Shown one piece after another: positions 1-8,216 of a stretch of DNA of 64,000 nt; the first letter of the stretch is position 1, and each line of letters starts with the position of its first letter. Position numbers and translations under genes: made by a program. The notes beneath the pieces were generated by a model. The model had not been told where the DNA came from. It ran no database searches and saw only the letters and a list, made by a program, of their open reading frames with translations. Source of the stretch: an uncultured Collinsella sp. (GTDB lineage: Bacteria; Actinomycetota; Coriobacteriia; Coriobacteriales; Coriobacteriaceae); the NCBI GenBank assembly GCA_902495525.1, contig CABUXL010000004.1, positions 14,285-78,284 on the forward strand. The letters are read 5' to 3'.

Positions 1-644
1 TACATGCCACGCTTGCTGGCGTCATCTTGGCCTTTACCATTCCGGCCAAGTGCGGCGTCAAGCTCGACAGCCTCACCGATTGGCTGGGCGAGTGCCTGCC
101 GCTGCTCGATGACCGCTACGACGACGAGGCACACATCCTGGGCCAGCATGACTTTACCGTCTCGACCACCAAGGTCGAGCGCGTCATGCACCGCGTGACC
201 CCGCCGCTCATCCGCATGGAGCGTCTGATCTCCACGCCGGTCAACTTTGTGATTCTGCCGATCTTTGCGTTCGTCAACGCACAGGTTCGCCTAGTGGGCG
301 TGGATATGAGCACGCTGCTCACCGACCCGGTGACGCTCGGCGTGTACTTTGGCATGCTGCTGGGCAAGCCGATTGGCATCTTTGGCATGACGTTCGCCTT
401 GGTCAAGCTCAAAGTCTGCGAGCTGCCGCACAATGTCAACTGGCACATGATTGCCGGTGTGGGCATTTTGGGCGGCATCGGCTTTACCATGTCGATTCTC
501 ATTAGCGGTCTTGCCTTCCCGACGGCCCAGTTTGAGGTTCTGGCTGCCAAGGCCGCCATCCTTGCCGGTTCGGTCACCGCCGCCGTGCTCGGCATGATCT
601 ACATGAGCGTGGTCTGCAAGCACCCCGCGCCCAAGGACGAGTAA
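1..644 (+). CDS. nhaA: Na+/H+ antiporter NhaA, 3' part (5' end off the window)
   Basis: C-terminal half of the NhaA sodium/proton antiporter, an inner-membrane protein that exports Na+ in exchange for H+ for pH and salt homeostasis. The frame is open from base 3 and begins with HATLAGVILAFTIP, a family-typical transmembrane stretch. A cytoplasmic linker follows, then hydrophobic helices including VNFVILPIFAFVNAQV, GVYFGMLLGKPIGIFG and the conserved GVGILGGIGFTMSIL. NhaA is usually near 390 residues; about 213 are here, so the start and probably the ion-binding aspartates are off the left edge. The stop is followed at once by a terminator, so it ends its transcript. Confidence 0.95.
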   Translation, partial: HATLAGVILAFTIPAKCGVKLDSLTDWLGECLPLLDDRYDDEAHILGQHDFTVSTTKVERVMHRVTPPLIRMERLISTPVNFVILPIFAFVNAQVRLVGVDMSTLLTDPVTLGVYFGMLLGKPIGIFGMTFALVKLKVCELPHNVNWHMIAGVGILGGIGFTMSILISGLAFPTAQFEVLAAKAAILAGSVTAAVLGMIYMSVVCKHPAPKDE

Positions 645-661
645 AAGCACATACAAGTTTG

Positions 662-699
662 AAAACGCCGCCCGTGAACACCATCACAAGCGGCGTTTT
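662..699 (+). terminator. Terminator after nhaA
   Basis: AAAACGCCG (662-670) pairs with CGGCGTTTT (691-699). The stem's own A and T runs would let it work on both strands, although the gene on the other side ends about 30 bases away. Confidence 0.7.
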
Positions 700-700
700 A

Positions 701-728
701 GTCATTGGGGACGTTCTTAAATGACTAG
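701..728 (+). repeat. Short interspersed repeat (ATTGGGGACG family), copy 1
   Basis: Reads GTCATTGGGGACGTTC followed by TTAAATGACTAG. Its ends are mutually complementary (CATT/AATG, CTAG flank). Closely matching copies occur at 34933-34965 and 58511-58554, with a partial one at 9354-9368. It lies between two convergent genes. Confidence 0.6.
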
Positions 729-730
729 GT

Positions 731-985
731 TTATTCCACGGTGCCGTAGACGGCACCCCAGCCGTGGGCGGCAAGGGCCGAGTTGAGCTGGTCGCAAAGT
801 GACTGGCGGTCGTAATAGCCGGGCGGTAGTAGGTTGACGATTTCCATGAGGTCGGGCGCCAGGTCCAAGATTTCGGCCTGTACGATCAGATCCAGGCGGT
901 CGATGGCGTGGCGGTCGTAAAACAGTCCGTTGACCAGGCGCTGCAGGTCGCCGAATTCCTCGGCTTGGAACGATCCATACTCCAT
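731..985 (-). CDS. Small conserved-looking hypothetical protein
   Basis: An 84-residue acidic cytoplasmic protein with no signal peptide or membrane segment. I do not recognise its family. The start is well supported: AGGAGG lies 5 bases before the ATG at 985. It contains predicted helical stretches (EFGDLQRLVNGLFYDRHAIDRLDLI) and ends with an aromatic/glycine segment (HGWGAVYG). It is convergent with nhaA and divergent from the aminotransferase gene at 1136. Real gene likely because of the perfect ribosome-binding site and clean spacing; function unknown. Confidence 0.6.
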   Translation of the reverse strand: MEYGSFQAEEFGDLQRLVNGLFYDRHAIDRLDLIVQAEILDLAPDLMEIVNLLPPGYYDRQSLCDQLNSALAAHGWGAVYGTVE

Positions 986-1135
986 AGTGCCTCCTTGGGC
1001 GCCCTACGCCGGCATGCGCGGCGATTCGTAATTCATTGCGATGGGCTTAATCTATCACGGCTTCATAACGTTGCGGCGGTGGCGGTCTATACTTAGACGA
1101 ACTGCAACGTACCGCTTCGTGAAAGGTCGCATCCC

Positions 1136-2440
1136 ATGCAGACGATCTACCAGAAGATGGAAACCACCGAACTCGATGCCGCCATCGAGGCGCTCAAGGC
1201 CGAGGTCGCCGAGGTCAAGGCCAAGGGTCTGGCGCTCGACATGGCCCGCGGCAAGCCGTCGCCCTCCCAGGTGGACATTTCTCGCCCCATGCTCGATATC
1301 CTCAACGCCGACGCCGATCTGCACGACGGCAACGTCGACTGCTCCAACTACGGCTGTTTTGAGGGCATTCCCTCGGCACGCAAGTTGGCAGGGGAGTTCC
1401 TGGGCTGCCCCGCCGAGCAGACGCTCGTGCTGGGTTCGTCGAGCCTTTTGATCGAGCATGACATCGCCGGCGTGTTCTGGCGCTGCGGCTCGTGCGGCAG
1501 CGAGCCTTGGGAGGCTTACGAGGCCGCGCATGACGGCAAGAAGGTCAAGTTCCTGTGCCCCGTTCCTGGCTACGATCGCCACTTTGGCATCACCGCCGAC
1601 TTGGGCATCGAGAACGTCCCCGTTGCGATGACCGACAACGGCCCCGACATGGACGAGATCGAGCACCTCGTTGCCGCCGACGATTCCATCAAGGGTATCT
1701 GGTGTGTGCCCAAGTATTCCAACCCCACGGGCATCACCTTTAGCGAGGACACTGTGCGCCGTCTGGTCGAGATGCCCACGGCCGCGCCCGATTTCCGCAT
1801 CTTCTGGGACAACGCCTACTGCGTGCACGACCTGTACGACGAGACCGACGAGCTCGCAAACATCTTTGACCTCGCTCGCGCGGCGGGCACCGAGGACCGC
1901 GTGGTGGCCTTTGCCTCGACGTCCAAGATCACCTTCCCGGGCGCCGGCATCGGCTTTATCGGTGCGAGCCCCGCGGTCATCGCCGAGTTCTCCAAGCGCC
2001 TGAAGGCCGGCCTCATCAGCGCCGACAAGCTCAACCAGCTGCGCCACGTGCGCTTCCTTCCTACCATCGAGGCGGTCAAGGAGCATATGAAAAAGCATGC
2101 CGAGTTCTTGCGCCCGCGCTTTGAGGCCGTCGAGCGCAAGCTCACCGAGGGCCTGGGCGATACGGGTTGCGCCACTTGGACGCATCCCCGCGGCGGCTAC
2201 TTTGTGAGCTTTGATGGTCCCGAGGGCTCGGCCCAGAAGGTCGCCGCGCTTTGCGCCGACCTGGGCGTCAAGCTCACGCCGGCTGGTGCCACCTGGCCCT
2301 ATGGCAAGGATCCGCGCGACACCAACATCCGCATCGCGCCGAGCTATCCCACGGTCGAGGACCTGGAGGCCGCGCTCGATGTGCTGGTGCTGGCCGTTAA
2401 GCTTGTCGCTGCCGAGCTTGCGCGTGCCGAGCGCGCCTAA
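1136..2440 (+). CDS. PLP-dependent aminotransferase (fold type I, aspartate-aminotransferase-like)
   Basis: A 434-residue cytoplasmic aminotransferase. The Schiff-base lysine is in FASTSKITFPGAG (Lys264), preceded by WDNAYCVHDL, which carries the PLP-contacting Asp and Tyr of fold type I. KYSNPTGITF is the usual NPTG substrate/PLP motif. The N-terminal LALDMARGKPSPSQ and overall layout fit the family often annotated as aspartate or alanine-glyoxylate type aminotransferases rather than classic AspC. An unusual Cys-containing stretch (FWRCGSCGSEPW) occurs near residue 125. The start has GAAAGG upstream, and a TATACT box lies at 1088-1093. The exact amino donor cannot be told from sequence alone. 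Confidence 0.88.
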   Translation: MQTIYQKMETTELDAAIEALKAEVAEVKAKGLALDMARGKPSPSQVDISRPMLDILNADADLHDGNVDCSNYGCFEGIPSARKLAGEFLGCPAEQTLVLGSSSLLIEHDIAGVFWRCGSCGSEPWEAYEAAHDGKKVKFLCPVPGYDRHFGITADLGIENVPVAMTDNGPDMDEIEHLVAADDSIKGIWCVPKYSNPTGITFSEDTVRRLVEMPTAAPDFRIFWDNAYCVHDLYDETDELANIFDLARAAGTEDRVVAFASTSKITFPGAGIGFIGASPAVIAEFSKRLKAGLISADKLNQLRHVRFLPTIEAVKEHMKKHAEFLRPRFEAVERKLTEGLGDTGCATWTHPRGGYFVSFDGPEGSAQKVAALCADLGVKLTPAGATWPYGKDPRDTNIRIAPSYPTVEDLEAALDVLVLAVKLVAAELARAERA

Positions 2441-2491
2441 CGCGCGGCTTCCCGTACTATCCGCACTTTCGATACATAAAGGAGCGTATTT

Positions 2492-2806
2492 ATGGATTTG
2501 GGTATTTCCACTAACCCCACGCCAGAGCTCTACACCATTAAGGTAACCGGCGAGATCGATATCTCTAACGCCGATAGCCTGCGCAATGCCATCGACCTGG
2601 CGCTCGAGCAGCCCACTGAGGCCGTTGAGCTCGATTTTGCCCAGGTGAGCTACATCGATTCGACGGGCATTGGCGTGCTCGTGGGCGCCGCGCACCACGC
2701 GGTCGACCACGGTAAGCGCTTTAGCTGCACCAATGTGCAGCCCCCGGTGATGCGCGTGGTTCAGCTGTTGGGTGTCGACCAGGAGATTTCGATCACCGCT
2801 GCATAA
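2492..2806 (+). CDS. STAS-domain anti-anti-sigma factor (SpoIIAA-like)
   Basis: A 104-residue single STAS domain. It contains the canonical VSYIDSTGIGVLVGA segment in which Ser57 is the expected phosphorylation site of a partner anti-sigma kinase. In its unphosphorylated form such a protein binds the anti-sigma factor and frees sigma. The start has AAAGGAG about 7 bases upstream. No anti-sigma kinase or sigma gene is next to it, so its partner lies elsewhere. It is probably transcribed with the preceding aminotransferase (51-base gap, no terminator). Confidence 0.88.
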   Translation: MDLGISTNPTPELYTIKVTGEIDISNADSLRNAIDLALEQPTEAVELDFAQVSYIDSTGIGVLVGAAHHAVDHGKRFSCTNVQPPVMRVVQLLGVDQEISITAA

Positions 2807-2959
2807 TCTTTGCCCCCAAAAGGGCGTGCCGTTTGGCATATGTTTGTGATGCGCTCGGACGTTTTGGCGTCCGGGCGCTATACTTGACCGAATGAATAGA
2901 CGAGTTCCGGCCGAATGGCGCGGTGCGGGCTCGACTCACATCGAGCCTTGGAGGTATGT

Positions 2960-3523
2960 GTGTTTGGTATTGGAGAGGGTGAGCTCGCGATCATCGTGGT
3001 CTTCGGCTTTTTGCTGTTTGGCCCGGATAAGCTCCCACAGATGGGCCGCACGATCGGCCGTGCTATCCGTCAGTTCCGCGAGACGCAGGAAAAGATGACG
3101 GCCGTTGTTCAGTCCGAGATCATCGATCCGGTAAGCGAGGCCGCGTCGGCTCCGGTCAAGCCCAAGAAGGCTGCCGTCGACGACGATTCCGATGCGGACG
3201 AGGGCGCCGCCGAGACGGCTGCGTCCGCAAAGAAGGAGACCTTTGCCGAGCGCCGTGCCCGTCTTGCTGCCGAGAAGGCCGCGAGCGAGGGTGCTGCTGA
3301 GGGCGAAGGCGCTGCTGATGAGGCCGAGCCCGCCAAGGCCGAGCCTGCCGCCGCCGAGCCCGAGCTTGCTGCAGAGCCGGAGCCCGAGCCCGAGCCGGCA
3401 GAGCCCACGACGGCCGATCTCTACGCCCGTCGTCCCCGCAAGCGCAAGGCCGTCGTCGACCAGCTCGCTCGCGAGCTCGAGGCCGAGGACGACACCGCTG
3501 CCCCGAAGGGAGGCGATGAGTAA
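2960..3523 (+). CDS. tatA: Twin-arginine translocase subunit TatA/TatB with long acidic tail
   Basis: The N-terminus is classic TatA/B: MFGIGEGELAIIVVFGFLLFGPDKLPQ with one membrane helix, the FGP hinge, and then an amphipathic helix (MGRTIGRAIRQFRE). I chose the GTG at 2960 because GGAGG lies 5 bases before it and the family starts this way; an ATG at 2915 would add unrelated residues. The rest (about residues 45-187) is a low-complexity Ala/Glu/Pro tail with an EPEPEPEP run, far longer than E. coli TatA (about 89 residues). It partners TatC, whose start overlaps this stop (TAATG). Whether it acts as TatA or TatB is undecided. Confidence 0.9.
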   Translation: MFGIGEGELAIIVVFGFLLFGPDKLPQMGRTIGRAIRQFRETQEKMTAVVQSEIIDPVSEAASAPVKPKKAAVDDDSDADEGAAETAASAKKETFAERRARLAAEKAASEGAAEGEGAADEAEPAKAEPAAAEPELAAEPEPEPEPAEPTTADLYARRPRKRKAVVDQLARELEAEDDTAAPKGGDE

Positions 3524-4317
3524 TGCCTATCGGACCTGCGCGTATGCCGCTCTTCGATCACCTGGGAGAGCTCCGTCGCCGCCTGACCATCGTGGTCGTG
3601 TCGGTGTTTGCCGCCGCTATCGTGCTGTATTTCGCCACGCCTGTTGTGCTCGACATCCTGGAAGATCCCATCCGCTCCTTTGTGCCGGACGGTAAGTTCT
3701 ACATCACTACCACGCTCGGCGGCTTTGGCTTGCGCTTCTCGCTGGCCATCAAGATGGCCGTTGTCATGTGCACGCCCATGATCATCTGGCAGATCTTGGC
3801 GTTTTTCTTGCCGGCGCTTCGCCCCAACGAGCGCAAGTGGGTCGTGCCCACGGTGCTCGCCTCGACGGTGTTGTTCTTCCTGGGCGCTATCTTTTGCTAC
3901 TTCATCATCATCCCTGCAGGCTTTGAGTGGCTCATCGGCGAGACCTCGGCCGTCGCTACGGCGCTGCCCGACCTGGAGAACTATGTCAACATGGAGCTGC
4001 TCTTTATGATTGGCTTTGGTGTGGCGTTTGAGCTGCCGCTCATCATCTTCTACCTTTCCGTCTTCCATATTGTGTCCTATGCGGCCTTCCGCAGTGCCTG
4101 GCGTTTCGTGTACGTTGGCCTGCTTGTGGGCTCGGCTGTGATTACGCCCGACGGCTCGCCCGTTACGCTGGGCCTCATGTATGGCGCCCTGCTCTCGCTC
4201 TACGAGATTTCGCTTGCCATCGCCCGTGTGGTCATTACCGCGCGCGAGGGCAAGGAGGGCTTGTTTGTGAGCCGTCTGGACCTGTTTTCGGACGACGAAG
4301 AGGACGACGAGGAGTAA
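3523..4317 (+). CDS. tatC: Sec-independent translocase TatC
   Basis: A 264-residue polytopic membrane protein with the TatC signature MPLFDHLGELRRRL at the N-terminus, the part that recognises twin-arginine signal peptides. About six hydrophobic helices follow. The conserved FFLPALRPNERKW loop and the FGVAFELPLIIF helix are present. The C-terminus is unusually acidic (SDDEEDDEE). It overlaps tatA by one base, so the pair is translationally coupled. hypA starts 7 bases after its stop; hydrogenases are typical Tat substrates, which gives the neighbourhood some logic. Confidence 0.96.
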   Translation: MPIGPARMPLFDHLGELRRRLTIVVVSVFAAAIVLYFATPVVLDILEDPIRSFVPDGKFYITTTLGGFGLRFSLAIKMAVVMCTPMIIWQILAFFLPALRPNERKWVVPTVLASTVLFFLGAIFCYFIIIPAGFEWLIGETSAVATALPDLENYVNMELLFMIGFGVAFELPLIIFYLSVFHIVSYAAFRSAWRFVYVGLLVGSAVITPDGSPVTLGLMYGALLSLYEISLAIARVVITAREGKEGLFVSRLDLFSDDEEDDEE

Positions 4318-4323
4318 ATCGGT

Positions 4324-4680
4324 ATGCACGAGGTTGGCATTGTCAACGGCATACTCGATACAGTGATTCGCGCGGCGCGTGGGGCGGGGGCCTCGCGCGC
4401 CGTTTTGGTAACGCTGCGTATCGGGGATATGACCGAGGTCGTGCGCGAAGCACTCGACTTTGCGTGGGAGACATTTCGCGACGAGGACCCGCTCACGCGC
4501 GGCTGCGAGCTTGCCGTGGAGGAGGCCCATCCACAAAGCGAGTGTCTGGACTGCGGTGAGGTCTTTGAGCACGACCGCTTCCATTGCCGCTGCCCCCAAT
4601 GTGGCGGCGCCAACGTGCGTCTGCTGCACGGCCGCGAGCTCGACATCGCCAGTATCGAAATCGAAACCCCCGATGATTAA
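4324..4680 (+). CDS. hypA: Hydrogenase nickel-incorporation protein HypA
   Basis: A 118-residue metallochaperone that delivers Ni to [NiFe]-hydrogenase together with HypB. It starts MHEVGI; the family's N-terminal MHE motif provides the nickel site. The zinc finger is formed by two CxxC pairs, CLDC (residues 75-78) and CRCPQC. Length is normal for the family. It is followed by hypB after 55 bases. No other hyp genes (C, D, E, F) or hydrogenase subunits are in the window. Confidence 0.95.
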   Translation: MHEVGIVNGILDTVIRAARGAGASRAVLVTLRIGDMTEVVREALDFAWETFRDEDPLTRGCELAVEEAHPQSECLDCGEVFEHDRFHCRCPQCGGANVRLLHGRELDIASIEIETPDD

Positions 4681-4735
4681 CCCATCAGCCATCTGGTGAC
4701 GGGGTATAAAGGGGCCAAAGTAAGGAGTGCCGAGT

Positions 4736-5419
4736 ATGGCCGAGAAAACGATTGATATCGCATCGCCGATTCTGTCGCGCAATGAGCGCCTGGCAGATCA
4801 GCTACGTCAGCGATTTAATGAGACAAACACCTATGTGATCAATGTGCTGTCGAGCCCCGGCTCGGGTAAGACAACCACGATTCTGGGCACCAACGAGCGC
4901 CTGCGTGACAAGGCCGGCTTGCGCTGCGCCGTTATCGAGGGCGATATCGCCTCGGATGTCGACGCCATCACCATGAAGGAAGCCGGCATGCCCGCCATCC
5001 AGATCAACACGGGCGGCCTGTGCCACCTCGAGGGCAACATGATCATGGAGGCTGTCGACGCGTTCGACCAAGCGGTGGGCCTTCAAAACATCGACGTCAT
5101 CTTTATCGAAAACGTGGGTAACCTGGTCTGCCCAGTCGACTTTGACCTGGGCGAGAACCTGTCCATCATGATCCTCTCGGTGCCCGAGGGCGACGACAAG
5201 CCTATCAAGTACCCGGGCATCTTCCAGCACGCCGGCGCACAGCTGCTCAACAAGGTCGACGTGGCCCCGGCTTTCGATTTTGACATGGATAGGTATACTA
5301 AGACACTCGATGACCTCAATCCGCAGGCGCCGCGGTTTGCCGTGAGCGCGCGCAAGGGCGAGGGCATGGATGCCTGGTGCGATTGGCTCATCGGGCAGAT
5401 TGAGCAAGCAAGGGCGTAA
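4736..5419 (+). CDS. hypB: Hydrogenase maturation GTPase HypB
   Basis: A 227-residue SIMIBI-class GTPase that powers nickel insertion. The Walker A loop is SSPGSGKTT (near residue 40), the switch region has VIEGDIASDVDA, and HLEGNMI and FIENVGNLVCP follow, all typical of HypB. NKVDVAP is the G4 guanine-specificity motif. It lacks the N-terminal Cys-rich or His-rich nickel-storage stretch seen in some HypB proteins. I chose the ATG at 4736 (AAGGAG 8 bases upstream) over an in-frame GTG at 4727. Confidence 0.95.
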   Translation: MAEKTIDIASPILSRNERLADQLRQRFNETNTYVINVLSSPGSGKTTTILGTNERLRDKAGLRCAVIEGDIASDVDAITMKEAGMPAIQINTGGLCHLEGNMIMEAVDAFDQAVGLQNIDVIFIENVGNLVCPVDFDLGENLSIMILSVPEGDDKPIKYPGIFQHAGAQLLNKVDVAPAFDFDMDRYTKTLDDLNPQAPRFAVSARKGEGMDAWCDWLIGQIEQARA

Positions 5420-5473
5420 GTCGGCCGCCATACGGGCGGGCGTAGCCGCAGAGATACGAGATAGGAGCCTCTT

Positions 5474-8053
5474 TTGAAGCTCATCATCGCCGAGAAAAAC
5501 GACGCCGCGCGTCAGATCGCCGAGCGGCTGTCCACGGGTAAGCCCAAAAAGGACAAGGTGTACAACACCGCCATCTACCGTTTTGAGTGGAAGGGCGAGG
5601 AGTGCGTGACGATCGGCCTTGCCGGTCACATCCTTGCGCCCGATTTTTGCGACAGCGTGCTGTTCGATAAAAAGCTGGGCTGGTATTCGGTCACCGAGGA
5701 CGGCGAGATGCTGCCGGCCGACATACCCGATGGCCTGGCGCGTCCGCCCTACGACACCAAGCGCAAGCCGTTCCTTGCCGACGGCATCTCAATCAAGGGC
5801 TGGAAGCTCGAGAGCCTGCCCTATCTCACCTGGGCGCCCGTCATTAAGTTGCCGGCCGAGAAAGAGCTCATTCGCTCGCTCAAGAACCTTGCCAAGAAGT
5901 CCGACAGCGTCATCATCGCTACGGACTTCGATCGCGAGGGCGAGCTGATCGGTTCGGACGCCCTCAACAAGGTGCGCGAGGTTGCGCCCGACCTGCCGGT
6001 CGCCCGCGCCCAGTATTCTTCGTTTACCAAGGCCGAGATCACGCAGGCCTTCGATAATCTCGTCTCGCTCGACCAGAACCTGGCCGACGCCGGCGAGAGC
6101 CGTCAGCACATCGATCTCATTTGGGGCGCGGTGCTCACGCGCTACCTGACGCTTGCCAAGTTTGGCGGCTTTGGCAACGTGCGTTCCGCCGGTCGCGTAC
6201 AGACGCCGACGCTTGCCCTGGTGGTCGAGCGCGAGCGCGAGCGCATGGCGTTTGTGCCCGAGGACTATTGGCAGATCCGCGGTATGGGTGCCGCGCAGGG
6301 TGCTGCCGAGGACGATCGCTTTAAGATCGCTCACAAGACGGCACGCTTTACCGACAAGGACGCTGCCGAGACGGCGTACAGCCATGTCGACGGCGTTGCG
6401 ACGGCAACCGTCGCCGCAGTGACCAAGCGCTCGCGCAAACAGCAGCCGCCCACGCCGTTTGCGACCACCTCGCTGCAGGCTGCCGCTGCGGCCGAGGGCA
6501 TCTCGCCCGCACGCACCATGCGCATCGCCGAGTCCCTCTACATGGCGGGCCTCATCAGCTACCCGCGTGTCGACAACACCGTGTACCCTGCGACGCTCGA
6601 TTTGGGTGCCGTGGTGAGCGACCTGGCAAAGATCAACCCGGCGCTGGCACCTGTATGCAAAAAGGTACTCGCCGGACCCATGAAGCCCACGCGCGGCAAG
6701 GTCGAGACCACTGACCACCCGCCAATCTATCCTACGGGCGAAGGCGACCCGTCCACACTCGATGGCGGCCAGCGCAAGCTCTACGACCTCATTGCCCGCC
6801 GCTTCCTGGCAACGCTTATGGGTCCTGCGACCATCGAGAACACCAAGCTCGAGCTCGACGTCAACGGCGAGCCGTTCGTGGCCTCGGGTGACGTGCTGGT
6901 GACGCCGGGTTTCCGCGAGGCGTATCCGTACGGACTCAAGCGCGACGAGCAGATGCCGCCGCTGGAGCAGGGCGATACGGTCGATGTGTTCGACATTAAG
7001 CTCGAGGCCAAGCAGACCGAGCCGCCCGCGCGCTACAGCCAGGGCAAGCTTGTGCAGGAGATGGAGAAGCGCGGCCTGGGTACCAAGTCCACGCGCGCGA
7101 GCATCATCGAGCGCCTGTACGCCGTGCGCTACCTCAAAAACGATCCCGTGGAGCCGAGCCAGCTGGGTATCGCCATTATCGATGCGCTGTCGCAGTTTGC
7201 CCCGCGCATCACGAGCCCCGACATGACCAGCGAGCTCGACGGCGACATGACCCGCGTGGAGCGCGGCGAGGACACCGAGGAGCATGTCGTGACGCACTCG
7301 CGCGCGCTGCTGGCCGGCGTGCTCGACGAGCTGCTCAAGCATACGCAGGAGCTGGGCGACGCCATCAGCGACGCCGTCACGGCTGATGCGCGCGTGGGCG
7401 CCTGCCCCAAGTGCGGCAAGGACCTGGTTATGAAGACGAGCGCCAAGACCCGCGGCAGCTTTATCGGCTGCATGGGCTGGCCCGACTGCGACGTTACCTA
7501 TCCGGTGCCGAGCGGCGTCAAGGTGAGTCCGCTCGAGGGCGAGGCGGCCGTGTGCCCCGAGTGCGGCGCGCCGCGCATTAAGTGTCAGCCGTTCCGCCAA
7601 AAGGCTTTCGAGATCTGCGTGAACCCGACGTGCCCCACCAACTACGAGCCCGACCTTAAGGTGGGCGAGTGCAAGGTGTGTGCCGAGGCCGGACGCCATG
7701 GCGATCTGATTGCACACAAGAGCGAGAAGAGCGGCAAGCGCTTTATCCGCTGCACCAACTATGACGATTGCGGCGTGAGCTATCCGCTGCCGGCGCGTGG
7801 CAAGCTCGAGGCGACGGGCGAGACCTGTCCCGAGTGCGGCGCTCCCATCGTGGTGGTCAACACGGCGCGCGGCCCGTGGCGCATCTGCGTCAACATGGAC
7901 TGCCCGACCAAGGAGAAGAAGCCCGCCCGCGGCCGCAAGACTGCGACCAAGGCGAGCACGGCGAAGAAGACCACGGCGGCCAAGAAGACCACGGCTAAGA
8001 AAGCCACTGCCGCCAAGAAGACGACTACCAAAAAGACCGCTGCCGACAAGTAA
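5474..8053 (+). CDS. topA: Type IA DNA topoisomerase I with zinc ribbons and Lys/Ala/Thr tail
   Basis: An 859-residue topoisomerase that relaxes negative supercoils through a 5'-phosphotyrosine. The TOPRIM domain opens the protein (MKLIIAEKNDAARQIAERLS) and contains ATDFDREGELIG, the form of this motif seen in archaeal topoisomerases I and III rather than the bacterial DREGEAIAWH. The catalytic Tyr363 is in ISYPRVDN. From about residue 640 there are four Cys4 zinc ribbons (CPKC...CMGWPDC, CPEC...CVNPTCP, CKVC...CTNYDDC, CPEC...CVNMDCP). A basic KKTTAKK-type repeat tail ends it. The start is TTG with AGGAG 6 bases upstream. Confidence 0.93.
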   Translation: MKLIIAEKNDAARQIAERLSTGKPKKDKVYNTAIYRFEWKGEECVTIGLAGHILAPDFCDSVLFDKKLGWYSVTEDGEMLPADIPDGLARPPYDTKRKPFLADGISIKGWKLESLPYLTWAPVIKLPAEKELIRSLKNLAKKSDSVIIATDFDREGELIGSDALNKVREVAPDLPVARAQYSSFTKAEITQAFDNLVSLDQNLADAGESRQHIDLIWGAVLTRYLTLAKFGGFGNVRSAGRVQTPTLALVVERERERMAFVPEDYWQIRGMGAAQGAAEDDRFKIAHKTARFTDKDAAETAYSHVDGVATATVAAVTKRSRKQQPPTPFATTSLQAAAAAEGISPARTMRIAESLYMAGLISYPRVDNTVYPATLDLGAVVSDLAKINPALAPVCKKVLAGPMKPTRGKVETTDHPPIYPTGEGDPSTLDGGQRKLYDLIARRFLATLMGPATIENTKLELDVNGEPFVASGDVLVTPGFREAYPYGLKRDEQMPPLEQGDTVDVFDIKLEAKQTEPPARYSQGKLVQEMEKRGLGTKSTRASIIERLYAVRYLKNDPVEPSQLGIAIIDALSQFAPRITSPDMTSELDGDMTRVERGEDTEEHVVTHSRALLAGVLDELLKHTQELGDAISDAVTADARVGACPKCGKDLVMKTSAKTRGSFIGCMGWPDCDVTYPVPSGVKVSPLEGEAAVCPECGAPRIKCQPFRQKAFEICVNPTCPTNYEPDLKVGECKVCAEAGRHGDLIAHKSEKSGKRFIRCTNYDDCGVSYPLPARGKLEATGETCPECGAPIVVVNTARGPWRICVNMDCPTKEKKPARGRKTATKASTAKKTTAAKKTTAKKATAAKKTTTKKTAADK

Positions 8054-8086
8054 CCGAGCACATATCCGAGCACATATAGACGCGGC

Positions 8087-8124
8087 GGGGCCGGGCACGC
8101 AAATGCAAATGCGCGCCCGGCCCC
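8087..8124 (+). terminator. GC-rich hairpin after topA
   Basis: GGGGCCGGGC (8087-8096) pairs with GCCCGGCCCC (8115-8124), with an inner GCA-rich stem. No clear T-tract follows, so it may be a weak terminator or an mRNA-end stabiliser. Confidence 0.5.
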
Positions 8125-8130
8125 ACTTCT

Positions 8131-8200
8131 AAGTTGCGGTGAAATAGGGGCTGTTTTTGCTGGCAAAAGGCCTAATTGATCCCTATTTCACCGCAAGTTT
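8131..8200. repeat. Long hairpin repeat (AAGTTGCGGTG family), copy 1
   Basis: AAGTTGCGGTGAAATAGGG at 8131 is inverted at 8181-8200 around a 30-base loop. A near-identical hairpin lies at 9269-9337, so the two flank the zinc-ribbon gene on both sides. It resembles a REP-type palindromic repeat. Confidence 0.75.
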
Positions 8201-8216
8201 TGATCAGTTGTTGGGA

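Noticed and set aside
1055..2839. A 594-codon - strand open frame antisense to the aminotransferase and STAS genes
   Set aside because: Same reason: it covers two genes with family motifs on the + strand and has no recognisable domain or ribosome-binding site.
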